Shown here: piece after piece, positions 8,925-18,750 of the stretch
Numbering within the stretch: position 1 is the stretch's first letter
How the letters are laid out: every line of letters starts with the position of its first letter
NCBI GenBank assembly: GCA_023091735.1
Contig: JALKBU010000630.1
Coordinates: 1 to 30,009, forward strand
Length of the DNA: 30,009 bases
Source of the DNA: Trichomonas tenax
Lineage: Eukaryota > Parabasalia > Trichomonadida > Trichomonadidae
Direction: 5' to 3'
Translations under genes and position numbers: made by a program
Notes under the pieces: generated by a model
Database searches by the model: none
What the model was told of the DNA's origin: nothing
Seen by the model: only the letters and a program-made list of their open reading frames with translations

Positions 8925-9386
8925 TAAACAAACATTTTCTTTAAATATCTCAAGAAATAATGATATTTAAACATTTACTGTTTTATATTTTAACTATACA
9001 TAACTGTCTCTTTCTATAATTTGCTTTTTGGTCGCTTGCTGCTCTGATGATTTCAAAGAAAAATATCTATTGTACAAATTGCTCAAAAGTTTAAATTTAA
9101 ATATTATTTTCCATATAGATCTTATACACATCAAAATTTCGAATTTCGGCATGAAAAAAGTATATAATTTACATGTCAAAAAAATCAATTTCGACATCAC
9201 ATCATTTTTTTGTGAATCTTTGTGAAATATTAACATGCTATTTTATTTGCTCCTTTGAATTCAGATCTTTTCATGCTATCACTTCTATGTATTTAATTAA
9301 CCAATATACTTCTTATTCACTAAGAAAGAAACAAATATTAAATGATAAAAATCATAAAACTATGACTTAGTTTTTACTTCGATTAT
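8925..9386. other. Intergenic DNA with one more ACATGTCAAA motif
   Basis: AT-rich. Another TTTACATGTCAAAAAAA copy lies at 9168-9184, more than 300 bases from either flanking gene start. Short open frames on both strands here show no recognisable protein. No RNA gene was seen. Confidence 0.4.
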
Positions 9387-9659
9387 ATGATGTATAAGAA
9401 ACCAACTACTTCTTTCAAGAAAGGAACAGCTCTTATTTCGTCGGATTTAGGTGTTTATTTTGCGTTTCCTAAACATATTGAGAAATGTTTGAATCACTTC
9501 TATGAGAGAATATTATCCAACACAATATGCAGTTTTATAGACTTTGTTCTTGCAAAGATATTATCAGCTGAAGATCAAGAAAATAGCGGAATTATATTTA
9601 GCTTTTTCTCAGGTTTGAAAATTACAATTTTTTCATTGATAAGAACTTATAAATCGTGA
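9387..9659 (+). CDS. Hypothetical small protein or gene fragment
   Basis: A 90-codon open frame starting with two ATG codons and ending in TGA, 100 bases before the katanin-like gene. The composition is protein-like (GTALISSDLGVYFAFPKHIE, later ENSGIIFSFFSGLK), with two hydrophobic stretches near the end (about residues 50-60 and 68-82). I do not recognise a family. No TCA initiator lies close to the ATG, although TTACTTCG is 7-14 bases upstream. It could be a remnant of a larger gene, a true small protein or chance. Confidence 0.3.
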   Translation: MMYKKPTTSFKKGTALISSDLGVYFAFPKHIEKCLNHFYERILSNTICSFIDFVLAKILSAEDQENSGIIFSFFSGLKITIFSLIRTYKS

Positions 9660-9747
9660 TTTTTAAAGCGAAATATAATAGAAAACACGAGATATAAATA
9701 ATACATCAAAGAAAGAATTTAAAATATATATTATTCATAGAGCTATA

Positions 9748-9761
9748 ATCATTTTTATTTG
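9748..9761 (+). promoter_or_regulatory. Initiator (TCATTTTT) of the katanin p80-like gene
   Basis: ATAATCATTTTTATTTG directly precedes the ATG at 9762. TCATTTTT fits the trichomonad initiator consensus, in which the A is the transcription start. This predicts a 5' leader of about 11 bases and supports 9762, not the TTG at 9759, as the start. Confidence 0.6.
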
Positions 9762-11198
9762 ATGCCTCCTAGAATTTATATCTTCGGTCAGGAGGCTCAT
9801 TCAAAAGAGATCACAGCGGCCTGCATTGGCCGCAGATCAGGAAAAGTTTATGCCACAGCTTCACCAGACAGAGTACTTTTTGTCTGGTCTGTTTATGAAA
9901 AAAATCCTTTGCTTCAATTTGGTCCTTTTAACTCAAACATAACGGTAATGACATTTAATTATCAAGAAGATCAAATTGCGCTCGCAACAACTGAAGGATA
10001 CGTTACAATTATAGATTTAGAAGATCAAAAAACTATAATGAGCTGGTTTCCTGATGAATCAGCAGTTACAGCAATAACAATACATCCTGTTTCATCAAAT
10101 TACGTTGCTGTTGGTGATATTAACGGTAAAATCAAGATTTTTTCAACAGAATATCAAATGCCGATTCAACAATACTTTATTACGAAGTGCCAAGTGAATG
10201 CAATCGAGTTTTGTCCACAAGGACGAATTTTGGTAGCTGCTGGAATGGATTCACAAATTCATTTATTCGACATTCTCACTGGAGTCAAAGTAGGTGTTTT
10301 TGTTGACAATATTGCACCAATAACATGCTTAGACTTCCATCCAGAAGATCAAGTTCTTGTTGCTTGTGCACAAGATCGAAGTATTCATGTTTATAACTTA
10401 TATTCGGATGAAATATATACAGCGTATTTAGTTGGCCATTCTGTTCCTAATGTTGTTAAATTTTCGCCCGATGGAACGACATTTGCTGCATTTTCAGACT
10501 GCGCAATCTCGATTTTTTCGACAGCTTCAATAACAACTGTTGATCATTTTATAACACCAAATGAAGGCCTTCTTGATGCAAATCTATTCGACGAGTGTGT
10601 TGAGACCATTTGTGGTGGTAATTTGTATCCCTTAATATCAATTTTTGATTCCAAAACTTTCAGAGTTATCGAATGCGACAATATTGAAAAGAAAAAGGAT
10701 AAGAAAAAGAAGAAAAAGAAAAAGTTCGATCCTTATATTTATGATCAAAGCAATCCTAAGAAAGCTAAAGAGATTTATAAGCAATTTAGATCATCGAGAG
10801 CTGAATTTCTTGCAACAATTTCTCGAAAACAGAATGCTCATGCAAGAATGTGCGAGATGATTCGCTTAAAAGGTGTGAAAGGAATGGTCAAAGAGATTGG
10901 TATGAAAGGTGAATGCTCCTTAGAATGTTTGCAGCTATTAAATCAGCATAGACAACTTTCCAATCCAGAACTGTGTCTCGATATCATAAGCGTCTCTCGA
11001 TTCTGCATGAAAGAAGATCTAAAATTATCACTACTTGCTGTTAAGATGGCTTTGTCGAGTGGAGCTCCAATTGATAAACAAATAGAAACAGTGATGCATG
11101 ATATTGCACCAAAGATTGTTGAGTCAACAACACACTCTGACGAAATCTCGAAGATTTCAACCGAGATTATGGAAAAATGGCCTCATTTGATCAAATGA
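9762..11198 (+). CDS. KATNB1: Katanin p80-like WD40 subunit
   Basis: 478 residues from the ATG at 9762. Residues 1 to about 300 are a WD40 propeller beginning EAHSKEITAACIGRRSGKVY, the characteristic katanin p80 opening (H-S, then G-R-A-SG). Repeats such as ITIHPVSSNYVAVGDINGKI and FCPQGRILVAAGMDSQIHLF follow. A lysine-rich linker (about 310-324, KKKDKKKKKKKKF) leads to a helical C-terminal domain starting RSSRAEFLATISRKQNAHAR, matching the con80 domain that binds katanin p60. Family length is about 650, so the linker here is short. Role: targets and stimulates the p60 AAA ATPase that severs microtubules at centrosomes, basal bodies and flagella. The WD signatures are weak in several blades (few W-D ends), but the domain order supports the call. 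Confidence 0.8.
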   Translation: MPPRIYIFGQEAHSKEITAACIGRRSGKVYATASPDRVLFVWSVYEKNPLLQFGPFNSNITVMTFNYQEDQIALATTEGYVTIIDLEDQKTIMSWFPDESAVTAITIHPVSSNYVAVGDINGKIKIFSTEYQMPIQQYFITKCQVNAIEFCPQGRILVAAGMDSQIHLFDILTGVKVGVFVDNIAPITCLDFHPEDQVLVACAQDRSIHVYNLYSDEIYTAYLVGHSVPNVVKFSPDGTTFAAFSDCAISIFSTASITTVDHFITPNEGLLDANLFDECVETICGGNLYPLISIFDSKTFRVIECDNIEKKKDKKKKKKKKFDPYIYDQSNPKKAKEIYKQFRSSRAEFLATISRKQNAHARMCEMIRLKGVKGMVKEIGMKGECSLECLQLLNQHRQLSNPELCLDIISVSRFCMKEDLKLSLLAVKMALSSGAPIDKQIETVMHDIAPKIVESTTHSDEISKISTEIMEKWPHLIK

Positions 11199-11536
11199 AC
11201 AATTTTTGTTATTTCTTATGTATTTTGTTATGTAAATCAGCTAATTATATATTAAAATCACGTTTGGAACCAGTAATATAGCAACCCATGTCCCAGTGTG
11301 ACGATCGATTCATCTAGTATGATGAGAAGCGAACAAAAAGGTTTTGTATCATTATAGCAACATTAAGAAAGACTGTCTTTTTGTTATGTGATAACTTTTG
11401 ATCATTTTTCTTGAATGAAAATACATGATTTAAAGGTACCCTGGATCTATTTTACCTGTATTTTCAAATCATATTTAGGATCTAAGTTGTATAGTCCATG
11501 GGTATGTATACATTATGATATCGCAGAACGCATACT

Positions 11537-11613
11537 AAGGATGCTAAAATGGTCACTTTTTGCATACAAGCCTTTTTACCCGCATTGGGATTTTGCGTAT
11601 CGTTAGCATCCTT
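11537..11613. repeat. Inverted repeat, 11-bp arms
   Basis: AAGGATGCTAA (11537-11547) and TTAGCATCCTT (11603-11613) are perfect reverse complements with 55 bases between. Just outside, GGGTATG (near 11500) and ACCCATAC (11614-11621) also pair. The loop holds near-repeats TTTTGCATAC and TTTTGCGTAT. Confidence 0.6.
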
Positions 11614-12167
11614 ACCCATACAGAGATTCACAGAGTTATTGATCAAGAAAAAACGTATATTATAGAATTGATTTTTCATGTAATTTCCTGAAATTTAAAG
11701 TTTTGTTCTCAAAAACAAATTTAAACAGAAAAGAAATTATAGATTTTAATACAAAATAGATCCTGAATATAATTTTACCATTTAACAGTAAATTGTGATT
11801 TTTCAATTTTCAAAAAAATAATGAACAATGAATGAATTTCACTCATATAAAAATAAACCAATCCAACTTTCATTCATTAAAAAACAGATGAAATGTTTAA
11901 ATATAACAACTTCTCGATATGTGTCATATATTAATATTCATAAAATGAGCCAATAAGCTAGATCTGTATATAACTGTAGAGGCAGATATTTTAACCAAAG
12001 AAAGAGAATAAAATTTTAAAAAATGTAATTTGATTGAAATCTTATCATAAGAAATTGATGATTTTATATATGTAAATGAACCGAACTACGAGCGTGCTTC
12101 ACAAACATTTCTATAAATATACATAAATCATTGTAAAACATGTAGATAATAATCAGGAGGAGAAGAT

Positions 12168-12196
12168 AAACTATACAGAAAATTTTGGTATAGTTT
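12168..12196. repeat. Short hairpin, 9-bp perfect stem
   Basis: AAACTATAC (12168-12176) and GTATAGTTT (12188-12196) flank an 11-base loop. No T-run follows directly, so a terminator role is not indicated. Confidence 0.55.
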
Positions 12197-13950
12197 GTAT
12201 TTTTGGCCTTATCTCGGCCAATAATCAATATCTGGCCTTATGGTCATACAGACAGATGGGCAATATATTTGTCTATGATCTCTGAGAGTTTGAAGCGATT
12301 CTAAAATTTCATCCCCCATCTCGAGATATTATTAAACAAAAAATATATAAATCAGGAAATATAATTGTTAGACTATGATAGTGTAAGCAACGGTGTATAT
12401 AACTGTGAAGTATGTATTGTAATATTCCGGAATTTCCCTCTCATCAGATTTTAGAACTCAGTGTTAAAATGTGGTAATAACTTTAACACATTGAATTTAG
12501 AATATATGAAGTATGTGTTATATGAATTCAAATCAATAACACTATATAAGCCTTCAAGCTAATGATTTCAAAATTGCCTATAACAGAAAATGTGTGATAT
12601 TAACTAATATTTGGTGAGTATAGAATAAATTGATGTTAGTAAGATGTGTCATCTAGTTATTTATCATTGTTATTGCTGTATTGTCGAGATACACTCTAAA
12701 TTAATATCTCAAAAGTGACTGAATCCTGATGTGTTATTTGGAGTGCATCACATCAAGAAGATCGTAAGTAGCATATCAGTTATTATACTCATATACTATA
12801 GTACTGGTATATAATTTTGCATCAAGTTGTATAATGTTGTTGCCTTTGTATAAATATTTGTGCAAATGTGCATTCACCCGATGCTAGAATTATTGTGATT
12901 GATTAATCCATGAAATTGTGTGTATTTAAGAAGTCAACATGCTATTCAAAGATACCTTATTACATGCCCACAGTTTTTGATGGTTTATTATAATATTTTA
13001 TGAAAAATATGCAATATCTTATATTCAGAAGAGTGATTGGGGATTGTTTGACTTGAAGCACTAAATTATAGCGTACATAGAGCATTTGTTTATCATAAAT
13101 AGCTGATTATAACATATAATTAGATTCATCAAAAAAATATCATATGTTATGTCATATTAAAAGTGACACTATACTACTCATATGAGAGTGTGTCATTTGT
13201 GCGCTTTCACAAGCCTCAAATTCAGAAAAATGCAAAATTATTTTCTCAAGTCTCTTATTTCATAACATATGTACTTGGGTATTTGCTTTCGCATGCTGCA
13301 TTGAGCATCCAACATGTATATGGACGTGAATGAGAAAATATCAAAAATATTCACTTAAATTTTGATGCTATTCAGTATGTATTATTTTGTATACGTGTGC
13401 ATCCTTTCTGCATAGAGAAACTTATCAGAAACAGCGTAAATAGTAAAAATGCCTGTGATATATAATTTTGACAATGTAAAGTGAATGCGTCAAAATGTCA
13501 AAAAAATCCAAAATTGTATTTTTAACACATGCACATATTATAATGCATATTTACCGCCTAATTATAGAAAAATTGGTCTTTTTTGTTAAGTTTTTAATAC
13601 TGATTATTTCAATATTGACGACATAGATTAATAAGCATAAGTAGAATTCATGCATACACACTGTACATTTTTCATCGCCTATCAAAAGTATCAGAACTCT
13701 ATTTAATATTATCAAACTAATGAAAAATAACTATAAGCAACTATATTCTATTCTCTATTGTCCTCCTGTGCATGCAGAAGGATAAAATATATTGAATTAT
13801 AGATGTTTCTGTTAAAATAAAGCAAAATTGCGTGATTCTGTATTTTTTGAGCTATCCTAAAGCTCTAAGTAACTCTATTGATCATACATTCACGTGCAAA
13901 TCAATAAAATGCTGTAAAGTAGCTTAGAAAGCAGATATTATAATCAAAAA

Positions 13951-14056
13951 GGTCAAATATCATTGAAAATGACATGCTTCTTGCTCACATCATACAGAAA
14001 ATCGCTTCATTGAAGAAAATGGTCAGGAAACATGTCTTTCTCAATGATATTTGATC
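13951..14056. repeat. Foldback repeat, 26-bp arms (23/26 paired)
   Basis: The left arm, 13951-13976 (GGTCAAATATCATTG...GACATG), and the right arm, 14031-14056 (CATGTC...CAATGATATTTGATC), are reverse complements with three mismatches and a 54-base loop. No flanking duplication is evident. It could be a tiny foldback element or the stem of a structured transcript. Confidence 0.75.
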
Positions 14057-14180
14057 TTGAAATATAGCTGGACACTACATTTCATTATGTATAGTATGCA
14101 TCGAATACATGTGCTCTGTAGATCTAATCTTAGTGTTTACTGGTACCAAAAGTCGATAATTTATCCAAAAAATATAAATT

Positions 14181-14268
14181 CCATCAAAAATGATCAATTT
14201 CTAGTAAAAACTCTCCAGAACAGCAAATCCCTAGAGAATTTGTAACAGAAATTGATCATTTTTGATGG
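14181..14268. repeat. Foldback repeat, 22-bp perfect arms
   Basis: The left arm, 14181-14202 (begins CCATCAAAAATGATCAATTT), and the right arm, 14247-14268 (ends GATCATTTTTGATGG), are perfect reverse complements around a 44-base loop. Partial pairing extends into the loop. It starts 125 bases after the previous foldback but is unrelated in sequence. Confidence 0.8.
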
Positions 14269-14851
14269 TATCTATAAACGGAGAATTATAAACTACAGAT
14301 TGCTTTGCTTGTCAAATTCCATGACAAACTGATGCGTATAAGCTATCTTGGCAATGATTTTAGTCCAGAGCACCTAAAATGGTGCTATAATAAATTCGCT
14401 GCGTTATATTTTTGATTGGGCCATATGTAAAAGCCTAGTTTTGAATCCTCACCAAGCCAGCAACACTAAACTTCGAACGAGGCCAAAAAAGTGAGCTTTT
14501 TTATCACGTTCATGATTTTTTGATGAACATGTTGAAGGAGACTTTTTGGTGTGGTAGTTGCTTCTTAAAAACGAGATGTCAATGGAGTAAGATATAATCT
14601 CAACTTTGATGATGAATCTCCAAGAAATAAATAATTTGACTTGACCTTTTGTCTTTCTATATCATAGGACATATGCTATAGATTACACAAATAAACTCTC
14701 TCAAATAACAAATATGTTCTCAAATTTATTTTTTAAAAGCAGGAATTACCATTATTTAGTTGATAAATACAATCTACTGCGTATATAGAGTGTATTTTTC
14801 GTGTTTTTCTTCGATTCAGTGTAAGCCGAATATTTACGTTTAACAGTATTA

Positions 14852-16117
14852 ATGACGTTTGCTTCGCGCCTTCTCAACTCTCCCAAAGAGAGCCGCGCTT
14901 CAAATGACAGATTTATGTCACCAATGAAGTCGTCTCGTGTGAGATCATCGCTCACTCCCGATGTTAATTTCGCAAAATCATCACCAAAATTTTCACCACG
15001 TGCATTTTCTCCCACGGTATCACAAGAAAGGTTTAATTCACCAAGCAGAAACTCCATTTCATCGCCTCTTTTTGGTTGCAGCAGCCAAGATAGGTTCAAT
15101 AGTTCACGAAGATCCTCAATTGGTAAATCTTTAGACTCTCCTCCAGCATCACCAAGCTCCAAAGGACGCCATTACCCATCAAAGCCTACACATGTTGCTG
15201 TTTTCGATGATATTCCATCTGATTTTTATATTAATCCAATGGATTGGTCAAGGAATGATGTTCTCGCTATATCTCTCGCCAGTGGCTTAGTGCTCATCAA
15301 TCCAAAGACATTTGAAACCGAAAGACCGCTACAAACGCCAGATGATATTCTTGCAGTCAAATTCAATCATTCTGGAAAGAGTCTTTTCTTCGGTTGCGCA
15401 GACGGATCGGCCACAATCTATGACGCTCTAAGATACACACCAACACTGCAAACGCAAGCTTTCAATGACTCAATTCTCTGTGTTGATCACAAAGACACGA
15501 GATTCTTTGCTGGATGCAGGAACGGACATTTCTGCTCTATCGATGAGCGTATGTGCTCAGCAGTGAATGATGTTGATGCACACTTGGAAGAGCTTTGCAA
15601 CATCAGATGTTCACCGGATGGAAACGACATTGCATCTTGCGGCAACGATTGCACTGTTAAGATCTGGGATCTCAGGAACTTGGAGAAGCCAAAGACAGAG
15701 TTCACTCAGCATGAGGCTGCAGTGAAGGCTGTTGCATGGTCGCCAAATCAGAGAGGTGTTATAATCACTGGTGGTGGAACAAGTGATAGGACAATCAAAA
15801 TGTGGAATTCCGACACTGGTGAAGTAATCAACAGTGTACAGACAGGTTCTCAGGTGTGCAACCTGTTCTGGAATGAAGGCTACAACGAGATTGTTTCAAC
15901 TCACGGCTTCTCGCAGAATCACATTGCAATCTGGAAGGGCACTGACTTAAATCCACTTGCATCTTTCCATACGCACAGAGAACGCGTATTATATATGACC
16001 GCCTCACCAAGCGGAGGAAACATTGCTACAGCAGCACCAGGAGATAACATTCAAGTCTGGAAGTTATTCCCTCAGAAAACACTATCTATTTCAGAGTCGA
16101 TTTTGCTTCTTCGCTAA
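14852..16117 (+). CDS. Cdc20/Cdh1-family activator of the anaphase-promoting complex
   Basis: 421 residues. Residues 1 to about 110 are Ser/Pro-rich with many SP/TP sites. C-box-like motifs occur: DRFMSP (19-24), with related ERFNSP (59-64) and DRFNSS (80-85). The WD40 domain opens with DDIPSDFYINPMDWS, matching the family signature D-D-F-Y-x-N-x-x-D-W-S. Later come EAAVKAVAWSPNQRGV, GGGTSDRTIKMWN, TGSQVCNLFWN and VSTHGFSQNHIAIWK, all diagnostic of Cdc20/Cdh1. Role: recruits substrates to APC/C for ubiquitination in mitosis and G1. The protein ends LLLR instead of the usual Ile-Arg (IR) tail that docks on APC/C. WD features lean to the Cdh1 side, but Cdc20 versus Cdh1 is not settled. A GATTCAGTGT initiator-like site lies about 40 bases before the ATG. 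Confidence 0.88.
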   Translation: MTFASRLLNSPKESRASNDRFMSPMKSSRVRSSLTPDVNFAKSSPKFSPRAFSPTVSQERFNSPSRNSISSPLFGCSSQDRFNSSRRSSIGKSLDSPPASPSSKGRHYPSKPTHVAVFDDIPSDFYINPMDWSRNDVLAISLASGLVLINPKTFETERPLQTPDDILAVKFNHSGKSLFFGCADGSATIYDALRYTPTLQTQAFNDSILCVDHKDTRFFAGCRNGHFCSIDERMCSAVNDVDAHLEELCNIRCSPDGNDIASCGNDCTVKIWDLRNLEKPKTEFTQHEAAVKAVAWSPNQRGVIITGGGTSDRTIKMWNSDTGEVINSVQTGSQVCNLFWNEGYNEIVSTHGFSQNHIAIWKGTDLNPLASFHTHRERVLYMTASPSGGNIATAAPGDNIQVWKLFPQKTLSISESILLLR

Positions 16118-16500
16118 TTCTACAACATTTTTGATTTTGATATTTCTTGTTCGTTATCTCATTATCGCATATATTATAATAGTAAATGTACTTTTTAATG
16201 TTAAACTCTTTCGTTCTATATGGCAAAAATAAAATTCACTTGTTTAGTTAGAAGATGAAATTTGATCGTTTTCATCTCTTTTTGAGGGTGTTAAGGTTCT
16301 CTCTAACGCAAAATATAATGCCACACAGCATAGTGAAACATTGCTTTGTGTGCAAAAGATAATCTTTTGCAAAAAATCAAAATCATCGTCAATTTCTCTT
16401 CAACAGCTGTGGATTCTGCGTTTTATTAGAAATAATGCCAAAACAGAACTTAAATTACCACAGAGATAACACGAATACAAGAAAATGAAGAAGAAATGCT
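16118..16500. other. Intergenic DNA with two hairpins
   Basis: No gene is seen. CACACAGCA (near 16322) pairs with TGCTTTGTG (near 16341-16350), 8 of 9 bases. Directly after it, TGCAAAAGAT-A-ATCTTTTGCA (16351-16371) is a perfect palindrome with one central base. The pair lies about 200 bases after the Cdc20-like stop codon. Confidence 0.5.
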
Positions 16501-16508
16501 TTTCTGCA

Positions 16509-16560
16509 TTTTGACACGTAAATTTAATTTTTGACACATAATATTTTACATGACATTTTT
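16509..16560 (+). promoter_or_regulatory. Cluster of three ACATGTCA-type motifs
   Basis: TTTTGACACGTAAA (16509-16522), TTTTTGACACATAA (about 16528-16541) and ATTTTACATGACATTTTT (16543-16560) lie in a row, about 104-155 bases before the ATG at 16664. Three copies in 52 bases argue against chance. The cluster is farther from its gene than the copies before the karyopherin and Grp170 genes. Confidence 0.45.
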
Positions 16561-16663
16561 CATATTGGGCTAAATATTGATTTTTGAGGGTGTGTTTATT
16601 AGCAAAAAGTTATTTGTAGTTTATTGCAATATTGTTGGCACGCAAAAATCAGAAAATTTAGTC

Positions 16664-17050
16664 ATGCGTTTAGAAAATTTTAGAATGATTGAAGAATTGA
16701 ACCGACGCCTCGATGCCATCAGTGGATACATCGATGGAGTCCATCAGAGGGCGGAAGACAACACGCCCGAGTCAGTACCACCATTTCCTAACAGATATCT
16801 CAGAAGAAAACAAGTCGAACAACAAATCGAGCAGTCGTTATTTTCTCCAAACCTAAAACAGTTTCACGAATCAATTCCACAAAACTATGTAGGTCCGCAG
16901 TTCATTAGGCAGCTTCTAGAAGCTGAAAATCTCGAAGATGACCCAATAATCGAAGGCGGACCACAAAAGACTAAAATGTACCTTGACAAGACAGAAATGT
17001 CATCAATACAGACACTTAGAATCACAGAAAGAGCTCCTCAACATGTTTAA
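16664..17050 (+). CDS. Hypothetical conserved-looking small protein
   Basis: 128 residues from the ATG at 16664. The open frame extends upstream to a TTG at 16577, but the residues there look non-coding, and GTCATG at 16662-16666 gives the usual TCA initiator over the start. The N-terminus (NFRMIEELNRRLDAISGYID) predicts a helix, possibly coiled coil. The middle is charged and Gln-rich (RYLRRKQVEQQIEQSLF), and the C-terminus is polar. There is no signal peptide or membrane segment. Codon use and composition look like a real soluble protein, but I do not recognise the family. Confidence 0.6.
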   Translation: MRLENFRMIEELNRRLDAISGYIDGVHQRAEDNTPESVPPFPNRYLRRKQVEQQIEQSLFSPNLKQFHESIPQNYVGPQFIRQLLEAENLEDDPIIEGGPQKTKMYLDKTEMSSIQTLRITERAPQHV

Positions 17051-17856
17051 TATATTAATTACTTATTTGATGTTTACGAAAATAAATTACCATAATATGG
17101 ACTATATAATCTATTTACTAGTTTATAATATTACCCCTTTATTATCTTTAAGTGAGGGGTTGATTAAATTCTGACCAAAGAACATTTGTAATTGAGAACG
17201 TTGATAGTGGATATGTGTCTATTTAGATGAAATCTGCTATGTAACCAAAACTGGAGACTAACTGACGTTTTAGTTATTGATGCTGATTTAATTTATGAAA
17301 TCTGTCATATAAATTATCATTTTTATATTTCATTATTTGATTTCTTGAAATCAACAAAACCAAATGTCAATGATTAGAATTTTCAACGGGATCATTAAGG
17401 AATAAGGCAACGATATGATGTTTGCCTATAGTTTACCTCAATTTCACGCTCAAATCATTTGAAATAAGCAATTATTTTAATATACAAAAGTCATTACTTA
17501 ACATTTCAAACAACTGCAAGAGATGATCTCAATCATCAAAGAATTGAAATGGAAAATCCTTTCATATATTTTAGAATCTTATCTCGAGTTGATATCATGC
17601 CGCCAATACAGATCGATTTACCTAAAATGTAGGTTAAATAATCTACAAACAGTCAATTATCCATTGATTCATTTTTCCAATCAGAATAAAAAATCTCAAA
17701 AAACAACTCATGAAAATACGGCACATTCACATATAGTATCGCTGCATTGATGCACTATGTGTTATAGCGGCTCAATAAAAATTATCAGTTCCATATTTTA
17801 AAGAACTTCGTCGCACTATATAAATGAATATAAATTTTTTATGAACGTATATGTCT
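17051..17856. other. Intergenic DNA
   Basis: No gene is recognised. ACCCCT...AGGGGT (about 17133-17160) and TGTAG...CTACA (about 17627-17646) are small hairpins. A 75-codon frame at 17523 looks like chance. Confidence 0.4.
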
Positions 17857-18259
17857 CTAATGCTTAGCTTTAACTTTGAATGTAAGAGGTTCCCTATTAA
17901 ATAGCAAAACGATTGGAAAATCAGGCTGTTTTTCGAATATAAATGGCTCAGAGTCTGTTGATGATGATTCATCACGTTTCCTTTCTATTGTCAATGCATC
18001 ATTATCCATGAATGTATCAAGAGTGATATCGAGTGTAATGTTTCTATGATTGAGTCCTATGTTTTCTTCCGATTCATCTGATTTTGGTGATTTTTCAACA
18101 ATTTCTGGCTTCTGTTCAATATTTTTCATGTTCTTCATCAACCTTTCGAAATTCTTTTTCTTCTTCAATTTTCAGCAATTCTTCTTCATCTGATGATGAA
18201 TATTCAAGAAAATTTTTAAGTTTATCAAGGATTGTTATATTTTTATCAATCAGAATCTC
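17857..18259 (-). pseudogene. Broken C-terminal fragment of an unknown acidic/coiled protein
   Basis: The minus-strand reading is open from 18259 downward without an ATG (LDKLKNFLEYSSSDEEELLK). It shifts frame in an AAGAAGAAAAAG tract near 18150-18165, then continues NFERLMKNMKNIEQKPEIVE to a TAG at 17857-17859. The protein would be rich in Glu, Lys and Ser, with a coiled-coil-like start and a more hydrophobic end (FPIVLLFNREPLTFKVK). No family is recognised. Its 5' end stops abruptly against the kinase fragment, so it is a truncated piece. Confidence 0.5.
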
Positions 18260-18264
18260 TCATT

Positions 18265-18648
18265 AATATACTCTAGTTGTTCAAGGGACCTAAAGCTGGA
18301 GAACATCCTTCTCGATGAGAATAATCGCCCAAAAATCTCAGACTTCGGTTTTTCGCGATATGTTCTTCATAATCAGCTTTTGTCAACGACATGCAGCTCT
18401 CCTTGCTACGCATTGTCAAACTGTATAACAGGAAAACCATATGATGACTTCAAGAACGATATTTGGGGCCTTGGAGTTATATTTTTCCAACAGTCACTGG
18501 ACAGTTTCCTTGGACAAAAAAAATAGAGTCAGAGCTTTTCGAACAGATCAGCAGAGCTGAATACATAATCCCTTCGTATATATCAGACGAGCTCAGAGAT
18601 TTAATTTCTTCGATGATGAATATCGATGAAGAAAAAAGAGAAGTATGA
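18265..18648 (+). pseudogene. Protein kinase fragment (CAMK/SNF1-like), frameshifted
   Basis: Encodes the kinase C-lobe only. The catalytic loop (LVV-H-RDLKLEN) has one base missing in the His codon near 18282-18284. DFG is intact (18341-18349, SDFGFSRY). The activation segment continues CSSPCYA, where APE/SPE is altered, then NDIWGLGVI. A second frameshift in a T-run (about 18478-18491) moves the reading to FPTVTGQFPWTKKIESELF and on to DLISSMMNIDEEKREV, where it stops. The N-lobe is absent: sequence before 18265 belongs to another fragment. Known: trichomonads have very large kinase families with this CAMK/AMPK-like type. This copy cannot make an active enzyme. Confidence 0.85.
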
Positions 18649-18750
18649 TATGATTCGAATTATTTTGAATTGAAAATAATCGTATTGTTGATATTTTTTA
18701 TTTTCAGAAGAAAAATGACACCGTCACTTTTTATTGATGTTTTCTTATGA

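Larger units (their letters stand above)
11199..14851. other. 3.6-kb gene-free region rich in inverted repeats
   Basis: No open frame here resembles a gene; the longest are chance frames of about 65 codons. I found no tRNA, rRNA or snRNA. What stands out is the number of foldbacks, with arms at 11537-11547/11603-11613, 11827-11836/11869-11878, 12168-12176/12188-12196, about 12462-12490, about 13161-13199, 13951-13976/14031-14056 and 14181-14202/14247-14268, plus smaller ones near 14367-14384 and 14505-14528. A TTTTGACAATGTAAA element occurs at 13466-13480. The region may be a graveyard of foldback or miniature elements, or may encode structured RNA. Confidence 0.55.

Noticed and set aside
9759..9761. 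TTG as start of the katanin-like gene
   Set aside because: The next codon is ATG at 9762 and the TCATTTTT initiator fits it; a TTG start is not expected in a eukaryotic nucleus.
11280..11420. C/D-box snoRNA candidate (TATGATGAG near 11318)
   Set aside because: A C-box-like string is present, but no D box (CTGA) lies at a suitable distance and no terminal stem is seen.
12205..12250. U2 snRNA-like string (GGCCTTAT repeated)
   Set aside because: The branch-site recognition block GTAGTA and the rest of U2 are absent; only two short GGCCTTAT repeats and a small hairpin are present.
16577..16663. Upstream extension of the small hypothetical gene from TTG
   Set aside because: The extension is hydrophobic and AT-driven, and GTCATG at 16662 gives the expected initiator-start arrangement.
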